Below, piece after piece: positions 57,126 to 64,000 of a stretch of DNA of 64,000 nt. Position 1 is the first letter of the stretch. Every line of letters starts with the position of its first letter. The translations under genes and the position numbers were made by a program. This DNA comes from Pseudomonas sp. VD-NE ins. GTDB taxonomy: Bacteria > Pseudomonadota > Gammaproteobacteria > Pseudomonadales > Pseudomonadaceae. A model generated the notes under the pieces. It was given only the letters and a program-made list of their open reading frames with translations. It had not been told where the DNA came from and did no database searches. Location of the stretch: contig NZ_CP134772.1 of NCBI RefSeq assembly GCF_031882575.1, forward strand, positions 5,220,501-5,284,500, written 5' to 3'.

Positions 57126-57146
57126 GCCTATTGGAAAAACGCGACA
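57126..57146 (-). promoter_or_regulatory. ARG box (ArgR-binding half site) upstream of argF
   Basis: Minus strand: TGTCGC-N8-AA-N5 (TGTCGCGTTTTTCCAATAGG), an exact fit to the Pseudomonas ArgR half-site consensus TGTCGCN8AAN5. Located 126-147 bp before the argF start. A weaker inverse (TGTCAATATCGC) follows at 57152. The rest of the gap 56870-57272 shows no gene. Confidence 0.7.
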
Positions 57147-57272
57147 TTTAGTGTCAATATCGCGCCTTCCCCTATTTCGTCGCCCCGTGCGGCTTACGCC
57201 GCAGGTCTCGCCCGTTGTTCCGATAAACAAGGCTTTGAGCATCTGCGGTTTGTAGCAAAAAGGTAGTCAATG

Positions 57273-58193
57273 ATGAGCGCAAGGCACTTTCTCTCCCTGA
57301 TGGATTGCACGCCCGAAGAGCTGGTCAGCGTGATCCGTCGAGGCGTTGAGCTCAAGGACCTGCGTAACCGCGGCGTACTGTTCGAGCCTCTGAAAAACCG
57401 TGTACTGGGCATGATCTTCGAGAAGTCCTCGACCCGTACCCGTATCTCCTTCGAGGCCGGCATGATCCAGCTCGGCGGCCAGGCGATCTTCCTGTCGCCG
57501 CGCGACACCCAACTGGGCCGTGGCGAGCCGATCGGCGACTGCGCCATCGTCATGTCGAGCATGCTCGATGCGGTGATGATCCGTACCTTTGCCCACAGCA
57601 CCTTGACCGAATTCGCCGCCAACTCGCGCGTGCCCGTGATCAACGGCCTGTCCGATGACCTGCACCCGTGCCAGTTGCTGGCCGACATGCAGACGTTCCT
57701 CGAGCATCGCGGCTCTATCCAGGGCAAAACCGTGGCCTGGATCGGCGACGGCAACAACATGTGCAACAGCTATATAGAAGCGGCGATCCAGTTCGACTTC
57801 CAGTTGCGCGTCGCCTGCCCGGAAGGCTACGAACCAAACCCTGAGTTCGTCGCCAGGGCCGGCGATCGCGTGACCATCGTTCGCGATCCTGCCGACGCCG
57901 TGCGCGGCGCGCATCTGGTGAGCACCGATGTCTGGACTTCGATGGGTCAGGAAGAGGAAACTGCCAAGCGCCTCAAGCTGTTCGCGCCGTTCCAGGTCAA
58001 CCGTGCCCTGCTCGACCTCGCTGCCGAGGACGTGCTGTTCATGCACTGCTTGCCTGCGCACCGTGGCGAAGAAATCAGCCTCGACCTGCTTGATGACCCG
58101 CGCTCCGTCGCCTGGGATCAGGCAGAAAACCGTCTCCACGCACAGAAGGCCCTGCTCGAGTTCCTCGTCGAACCGGCATATCACCACGCATGA
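57273..58193 (+). CDS. argF: Ornithine carbamoyltransferase (anabolic)
   Basis: 306 residues from ATG 57273 ([20 protein letters not shown]); ATG 57270 just before is possible. Carbamoyl-phosphate site '[16 protein letters not shown]' (STRTR, about 51-55), '[12 protein letters not shown]' (ornithine domain hinge), and '[17 protein letters not shown]' (HCLP). It makes citrulline for argG. The stop overlaps the start of the ABC ATPase gene (ATGA). PAO1 PA3537. Confidence 0.97.
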   Translation: MSARHFLSLMDCTPEELVSVIRRGVELKDLRNRGVLFEPLKNRVLGMIFEKSSTRTRISFEAGMIQLGGQAIFLSPRDTQLGRGEPIGDCAIVMSSMLDAVMIRTFAHSTLTEFAANSRVPVINGLSDDLHPCQLLADMQTFLEHRGSIQGKTVAWIGDGNNMCNSYIEAAIQFDFQLRVACPEGYEPNPEFVARAGDRVTIVRDPADAVRGAHLVSTDVWTSMGQEEETAKRLKLFAPFQVNRALLDLAAEDVLFMHCLPAHRGEEISLDLLDDPRSVAWDQAENRLHAQKALLEFLVEPAYHHA

Positions 58194-59299
58194 GCCATGA
58201 ATTACTGCTGAACCTGCGCAACCTCGCTTGCGGCTATCAAGATCAACGTGTGGTGCAGAACCTCAATCTGCACCTCAACGCCGGTGACATCGGTTGCCTG
58301 CTCGGCTCGTCCGGCTGCGGCAAGACCACCACCCTGCGCGCCATCGCCGGTTTCGAACCGGTGCACGAAGGTGAAATCACCCTCGGCGGTGAGACCATTT
58401 CCAGCGCCGGCTTCACCCTGGCGCCGGAAAAACGCCGGATCGGCATGGTGTTCCAGGATTACGCGCTGTTCCCGCACCTGAGTGTCGCCGACAATATTGC
58501 CTTCGGTATCCGCAAGCATCCGAACAAAGAGCGCGTGACCGAAGAACTGCTCGAACTGGTCAACCTGAAAAATCTTGGCAAACGTTTCCCGCACGAGTTG
58601 TCCGGCGGCCAGCAACAGCGCGTCGCCCTCGCCCGTGCGTTGGCGCCGGAGCCGCAATTGCTGCTGCTCGATGAGCCGTTTTCCAACCTCGATGGCGAAC
58701 TGCGGCGCAAGCTCAGCCATGAAGTACGCGACATCCTCAAGGCCCGTGGCACCAGTGCGATTCTGGTGACCCACGACCAGGAAGAAGCCTTCGCCGTCAG
58801 CGATCACGTTGGCGTGTTCAAGGAAGGTCGACTGGAACAGTGGGATACGCCGTACAACCTGTATCACGAGCCGGCAACGCCTTATGTGGCCAGCTTCATC
58901 GGTCAGGGTTACTTCATTCGCGGCCAGCTCGGCAGCCCGGAATCGGTGCAGACCGAGCTGGGTGAGTTGCGTGGCAATCGTGCTTATACATGGCCGATTG
59001 GCGGCGCCGTGGATGTATTGCTGCGCCCGGATGACATTGTTTATGCACCGGACAGTGGCTTGAAAGCACGGATTGTCGGCAAGACCTTCCTGGGCGCTTC
59101 GACGCTGTATCGTCTGCAATTGCCGACGGGGGCGCAGCTGGAATCGATCTTCCCAAGCCATGCGGATCATCAGGTCGGTGCGGAAGTGGGGATTCGTGTA
59201 GTTGCCGAACACTTGGTACTTTTCCAGGCCTCCGGCAGCACCGCCGCACAGATCCCGGCAGTGGAAAGCGGCGTGCGCCGTTACAGCGCCGCACTTTAA
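58190..59299 (+). CDS. ABC transporter ATP-binding protein (FbpC/PotA-like)
   Basis: 369 residues. Walker A '[16 protein letters not shown]' (about 41-56), signature '[18 protein letters not shown]' (about 138-155), Walker B '[12 protein letters not shown]' (about 161-172), His switch 'VTHDQEEAF'. The C-terminal OB/TOBE domain ('[20 protein letters not shown]' onwards) is typical of iron(III), sulfate or polyamine importers. It is translationally coupled to argF, but no permease or binding-protein gene is next to it. PAO1 PA3538 has the same arrangement. Confidence 0.9.
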   Translation: MSHELLLNLRNLACGYQDQRVVQNLNLHLNAGDIGCLLGSSGCGKTTTLRAIAGFEPVHEGEITLGGETISSAGFTLAPEKRRIGMVFQDYALFPHLSVADNIAFGIRKHPNKERVTEELLELVNLKNLGKRFPHELSGGQQQRVALARALAPEPQLLLLDEPFSNLDGELRRKLSHEVRDILKARGTSAILVTHDQEEAFAVSDHVGVFKEGRLEQWDTPYNLYHEPATPYVASFIGQGYFIRGQLGSPESVQTELGELRGNRAYTWPIGGAVDVLLRPDDIVYAPDSGLKARIVGKTFLGASTLYRLQLPTGAQLESIFPSHADHQVGAEVGIRVVAEHLVLFQASGSTAAQIPAVESGVRRYSAAL

Positions 59300-59304
59300 A
59301 GATC

Positions 59305-59372
59305 AAAAGATCGCAGCCTTCGGCAACTCCTACAGGGATCAATGTAGGAGCTGCCGAAGGCTGCGATCTTTT
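59305..59372. repeat. Inverted repeat of the GATCGCAGCC family, terminator-like
   Basis: AAAAGATCGCAGCCTTCGGC with AACTCCTAC; inverse GTAGGAGCTGCCGAAGGCTG with CGATCTTTT. A near-perfect 68-bp hairpin between the convergent ABC ATPase and phzF-like genes. Confidence 0.85.
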
Positions 59373-59377
59373 AGCTT

Positions 59378-60160
59378 CTAACCGAGGATCAGGGTGCCGC
59401 TGGCAACCAGCGTCGCATTGCCGCCGATCTTCACCCGCTCACCCTCCAACCGACAAAACAACTCCCCGCCCCGCGCCGAGCGCTGGCACGCGGTCAGGCT
59501 CGACTTGCCCAGACGCTTCGACCAATACGGAATCAGGCTGCAATGCGTTGAACCGGTCACCGGGTCTTCATCGATGCCGATCGCCGGTGCGAAATAGCGC
59601 GAGACGAAGTCATGCTGATTGCCCCGCGCCGTAACGATCGCGCCCAGCCACGGCAGCTTGGCCAGCGCAACCATGTCCGGCTTGCAATCGAGCACCGCCT
59701 GCTCCGACTCCAGCACCACAAACAGTTCGTTTGAGCCGAGCACATCCACCGCCTCAACACCCAGCGCCCGCTCGACGTCCAGCGTCACGCCAATCTCTGA
59801 CGGTACGATCGACGGGAAGTCCAGCCACAACCGATCACCTTCACGCGTGACGCTCAGCGCGCCGGACTTGCAAGTGAAGTCGATACGTTCGGCGCTTTCC
59901 TTGTAGATTTCGAACAGTACATAAGCGCTGGCCAACGTGGCGTGCCCGCACAACGGTACTTCAGTGGTCGGCGTAAACCAGCGGATATGCCAGGCCTGAC
60001 CTTCGCGTACCAGAAACGCGGTTTCCGCCAGATTGTGCTCGGCGGCAATCTTCTGCATCAGCTCATCGGCGAGCCAGGCGTCCAGCCGATAAACCATTGC
60101 CGGATTGCCACTGAACGGCCGATCACTGAATGCGTCGACCTGATGAAACTCGAGCTGCAT
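59378..60160 (-). CDS. PhzF-family isomerase-like protein
   Basis: 260 residues. MQLEFHQVDAFSDRPFSGNP is the standard PhzF start; the catalytic Glu is in 'EHNLAETAFLVR' (about 46). 'LCGHATLASAYVLFEI' (about 72-87) and 'DEDPVTGSTHCSLIPYW' (about 195-211) are the paired signature blocks of the two diaminopimelate-epimerase-like halves. Function outside phenazine synthesis is unknown; no phz cluster here. Confidence 0.9.
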   Translation of the reverse strand: MQLEFHQVDAFSDRPFSGNPAMVYRLDAWLADELMQKIAAEHNLAETAFLVREGQAWHIRWFTPTTEVPLCGHATLASAYVLFEIYKESAERIDFTCKSGALSVTREGDRLWLDFPSIVPSEIGVTLDVERALGVEAVDVLGSNELFVVLESEQAVLDCKPDMVALAKLPWLGAIVTARGNQHDFVSRYFAPAIGIDEDPVTGSTHCSLIPYWSKRLGKSSLTACQRSARGGELFCRLEGERVKIGGNATLVASGTLILG

Positions 60161-60255
60161 AACCTTCTCCCTAAGTCAGTCGGCAGAGCATGCCGCCACG
60201 ACGCGATCAGCACCAGTGACAGAACCGGCCAATTTTCTGCATACAGCGATAACGA

Positions 60256-60726
60256 CTACGCACGGCCGATATCGGCAAATTTCGCCTGGGTATGTTCGGC
60301 GAGCACAGCAGGCGCCAACTCGACTTCCAGCCCGCGCCGACCGGCGCTGACATAAATAGTCGCAAAACCCTGAGCCGAGTTATCGATGAAGGTGCGCAGG
60401 CGCTTTTTCTGCCCCAACGGGCTGATGCCGCCCAACAGATAACCGGTGGAGCGCTGGGCCGCTGCCGGGTCAGCCATCTCGACTTTTTTCACGCCTGCCG
60501 CATGCGCCAGACCTTTGAGGTCGAGGCTTCCGACGACCGGCACCACTGCCACCAGCAACTCGCCCTTTTCGCTGGCTGCCAGCAAGGTTTTAAACACCTG
60601 CGCCGGTTCAAGTGCCAATTTCTCTGCGGCCTCCAGCCCATACGACGCGGCCTTTGGGTCATGTTCGTAACTGTGCACGCGATGTTCGGCACGAACTTTT
60701 TTCAACAAGTCCAACGCAGGGGTCAT
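60256..60726 (-). CDS. ybaK: Cys-tRNA(Pro)/Cys-tRNA(Cys) deacylase YbaK
   Basis: 156 residues. The catalytic Lys46 is present in '[20 protein letters not shown]'. '[20 protein letters not shown]' (about 93-112) is the GxxSP motif. It clears Cys mischarged on tRNA(Pro). Cytoplasmic, single gene; 95 bp upstream of the phzF-like start. Confidence 0.95.
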   Translation of the reverse strand: MTPALDLLKKVRAEHRVHSYEHDPKAASYGLEAAEKLALEPAQVFKTLLAASEKGELLVAVVPVVGSLDLKGLAHAAGVKKVEMADPAAAQRSTGYLLGGISPLGQKKRLRTFIDNSAQGFATIYVSAGRRGLEVELAPAVLAEHTQAKFADIGRA

Positions 60727-60917
60727 GGCAGCTCCAGGCTCGGCAGTGACAGAAAATTCCTCCGGCGGATTCTAGGTGATCAGCCCTTAAAAGGCTCTAT
60801 CCCAAGCCACGATTCCCGTGGGGTGTAGCCATTTCAAAAGTGCCGCGCTGTGTGCATGGCACAGGATCATTCACCCAGCGAATAGTTTTATTGTGACCGA
60901 TGGTTCACTTTCGACCT

Positions 60918-60946
60918 TTGACAGGTTTGTTTCTTGTCTATATTTT
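60918..60946 (+). promoter_or_regulatory. Sigma70-type promoter of glpF
   Basis: TTGACA (60918-60923), 17-base spacer, TATTTT (60941-60946), giving a leader of about 135 bases. Words TTTCGAC and TTTCGAA flank it and might belong to a GlpR operator, but no clear consensus is visible. The remainder of 60727-61088 shows no gene. Confidence 0.55.
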
Positions 60947-61065
60947 TTCGAATCTGAATAATGTAAGAATTATCGTCATCGCAGCACCCAGCAGTAAACC
61001 GGGAACGGAATGGGGATTCCTACCTGGTGAAAATCGCGCCTTGCCCTGACGGCAGCGCGCCAGAC

Positions 61066-61073
61066 AACAACAA
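61066..61073 (+). promoter_or_regulatory. Candidate Crc/Hfq CA motif before glpF
   Basis: AACAACAA fits AAnAAnAA exactly and continues into AAAAC; it ends five bases before the GAGG ribosome site of glpF, a position at which Hfq-Crc can block translation. Confidence 0.45.
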
Positions 61074-61088
61074 AAACCGAGGTTTTCA

Positions 61089-61940
61089 ATGACAACTGCT
61101 TTACAGCAACCAACGCTCTCAAGCCAATGCATGGCCGAGTTTCTGGGTACTGCACTTCTGATCTTTTTCGGCACTGGTTGCGTCGCCGCGCTCAAGGTCG
61201 CGGGTGCCAGCTTCGGCCTGTGGGAAATCAGCATCATCTGGGGCGTCGGCGTGAGCATGGCGATCTACCTCACTGCCGGTGTTTCCGGCGCACACCTGAA
61301 CCCGGCCGTGAGCATCGCCCTGGCGATCTTCGCCGACTTCGAAAAGCGCAAACTGCCGTTCTATATTCTTGCCCAGATCGCCGGGGCCTTCTGTGGCGCG
61401 CTGCTGGTTTACACGCTGTACAGCAATCTATTCTTCGATTACGAACAAACTCACCAAATGGTTCGTGGCTCGGCCGCCAGCCTCGAGTTGGCCTCGGTGT
61501 TCTCGACCTTCCCGAACCCGGTACTGTCGACCGCGCAGGCGTTCCTGGTCGAGATGATCATCACCGCGATCCTGATGGGCGTGATCATGTCCCTGACCGA
61601 CGACAACAACGGCCTGCCGAAAGGCCCATTGGCACCGCTGCTGATCGGCTTGCTGATCGCGGTGATCGGCAGTTCGATGGGCCCGCTGACCGGTTTCGCG
61701 ATGAACCCGGCGCGTGACTTCGGTCCGAAACTGATGACTTTCTTCGCCGGCTGGGGTGAAATTTCCTTCACTGGCGGCCGCGATATTCCCTACTTCCTGA
61801 TTCCGATTTTTGCACCGATTGTCGGTGCCTGCCTCGGTGCTGCCGGGTATCGCGGGCTCATCGCCCGTCACCTGACCGGCGCCACACCTGCTACAAAGGA
61901 TGCAGAACCGGCCATTGACGGCAAACCAAGAACTTCTTGA
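61089..61940 (+). CDS. glpF: Glycerol uptake facilitator (aquaglyceroporin)
   Basis: 283 residues, six membrane helices and two NPA boxes: 'GAHLNPAVSIALAIFADF' (about 73-90) and 'GFAMNPARDFGPKLMTF' (about 202-218), the second with the Arg-Asp of glycerol-selective channels. First gene of glpF-glpK; the stop is 77 bp before glpK. Expression probably under GlpR and carbon catabolite control. Confidence 0.98.
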   Translation: MTTALQQPTLSSQCMAEFLGTALLIFFGTGCVAALKVAGASFGLWEISIIWGVGVSMAIYLTAGVSGAHLNPAVSIALAIFADFEKRKLPFYILAQIAGAFCGALLVYTLYSNLFFDYEQTHQMVRGSAASLELASVFSTFPNPVLSTAQAFLVEMIITAILMGVIMSLTDDNNGLPKGPLAPLLIGLLIAVIGSSMGPLTGFAMNPARDFGPKLMTFFAGWGEISFTGGRDIPYFLIPIFAPIVGACLGAAGYRGLIARHLTGATPATKDAEPAIDGKPRTS

Positions 61941-61969
61941 AACAGTCGGCGCCGGCTCCTGCCCAATAG

Positions 61970-63520
<1,551 letters not shown>

Positions 63521-63615
63521 GCCAACCTGAGTACTCGTATCTGTATGTAACTGGTCGGGAGGAGATTCCTGCGGCATCATGGGCAAATTTTGCACGGCAG
63601 CCCAAAGGAAGCCCC

Positions 63616-64000
63616 ATGAATCTGCCTCCCCGTCAGCAGCAAATCCTCGAGCTGGTCCGCGAACGCGGCTATGTGAGCATCGAGGAAATGGCCACGCTGT
63701 TCGTTGTTACCCCGCAAACCATCCGCCGCGATATCAATCAGCTCGCGGAAGCCAATCTGCTGCGTCGCTACCATGGCGGTGCTGCCTACGATTCCAGCGT
63801 CGAAAACACTGCCTATGCGATGCGCGCCGACCAGATGCGCGATGAAAAACAACGCATCGGTGAAGCCATCGCCGCACAGATTCCCGATCACGCCTCGCTG
63901 TTCATCAATATCGGCACGACCACCGAATCGATTGCCCGCGCCCTGCTCAATCACAATCACCTGAAAATCATCACCAACAACCTGCACGTAGCGTCGATGC
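63616..64000 (+). CDS. glpR: DeoR-family glycerol-3-phosphate repressor (cut by window end)
   Basis: First 128 residues from ATG 63616 (AAGGAA upstream), open to the window edge. DeoR HTH: '[20 protein letters not shown]' then '[20 protein letters not shown]' with 'RYHGGAA' (about 7-57). The sugar-phosphate-binding part begins '[20 protein letters not shown]' (GTT motif). Position after glpFK identifies it as GlpR, which represses glp genes until glycerol-3-phosphate is present. Confidence 0.95.
   Translation, partial: MNLPPRQQQILELVRERGYVSIEEMATLFVVTPQTIRRDINQLAEANLLRRYHGGAAYDSSVENTAYAMRADQMRDEKQRIGEAIAAQIPDHASLFINIGTTTESIARALLNHNHLKIITNNLHVASM

Overview
This 64 kb window is chromosomal DNA of a Pseudomonas of the fluorescens/putida type. 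Evidence: codon use and high GC, gene neighbourhoods that match my memory of P. aeruginosa PAO1 in order (argP-lysE-sodB-bifA-icmP-mexVW-inaA-colSR-groEL/ES-fxsA; metG-rnf-nth; argG-motY-pyrC-rnt-prx-bfd-bfr-grxD-argF; glpFKR), and many intergenic palindromes of the Pseudomonas REP/REPIN kind. It is mostly core genome. I see no tRNA, rRNA, prophage, IS element or CRISPR array. The first gene (LysR-type) and the last (glpR) are cut by the window edges.

Layout. 0-12.5 kb: regulators with their targets (LysR/MBL-fold/oxidoreductase; pobR/pobA plus a DHA2 drug-type exporter; a tandem Cache protein; argP/ACT protein/argO). 12.7-21.3 kb: sodB, the c-di-GMP phosphodiesterase bifA, then a periplasmic iron-type cluster (imelysin lipoprotein; di-haem DUF1111 lipoprotein, second imelysin lipoprotein, DUF1513 Tat protein). 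21.5-25.7 kb: an RND pump pair (mexVW-like) with no outer-membrane channel gene. 25.8-32.5 kb: an envelope cluster around the ColRS two-component system: methyltransferase, InaA-type kinase, LTA-synthase-like sulfatase and PAP2 phosphatase, with two sites resembling the ColR-binding consensus. 32.7-38.4 kb: groESL, fxsA, hugZ-type protein, an SDR and apbC/mrp. 38.6-45.6 kb: metG, a tightly overlapping rnfA-B-D-G-E-nth operon that has no rnfC, and a PA3496-family gene. 45.7-47.6 kb: a NarL-type response regulator and an orphan two-helix membrane protein behind an AT-rich gap. 47.7-59.3 kb: argG, motY, pyrC, rnt, peroxiredoxin, bfd/bfr (iron storage and release, with a Fur-type site on the bfd promoter), grxD, a molybdopterin oxidoreductase, argF (with an ARG box) and an orphan ABC ATPase. 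59.4-64 kb: phzF-like, ybaK, and the glycerol genes glpF-glpK-glpR.

The most unusual feature is the Rnf operon. All six genes overlap their neighbours, so no room exists for rnfC (the NADH/FMN subunit). RnfB has lost its N-terminal membrane anchor and carries three coiled-coil repeats resembling the tail of RnfC. Other points of interest are the putative ColR regulon, an operator-like palindrome covering the icmP promoter, candidate Crc/Hfq (CA-motif) sites at pobA and glpF, and at least four families of intergenic palindromes, two of which run into coding ends.
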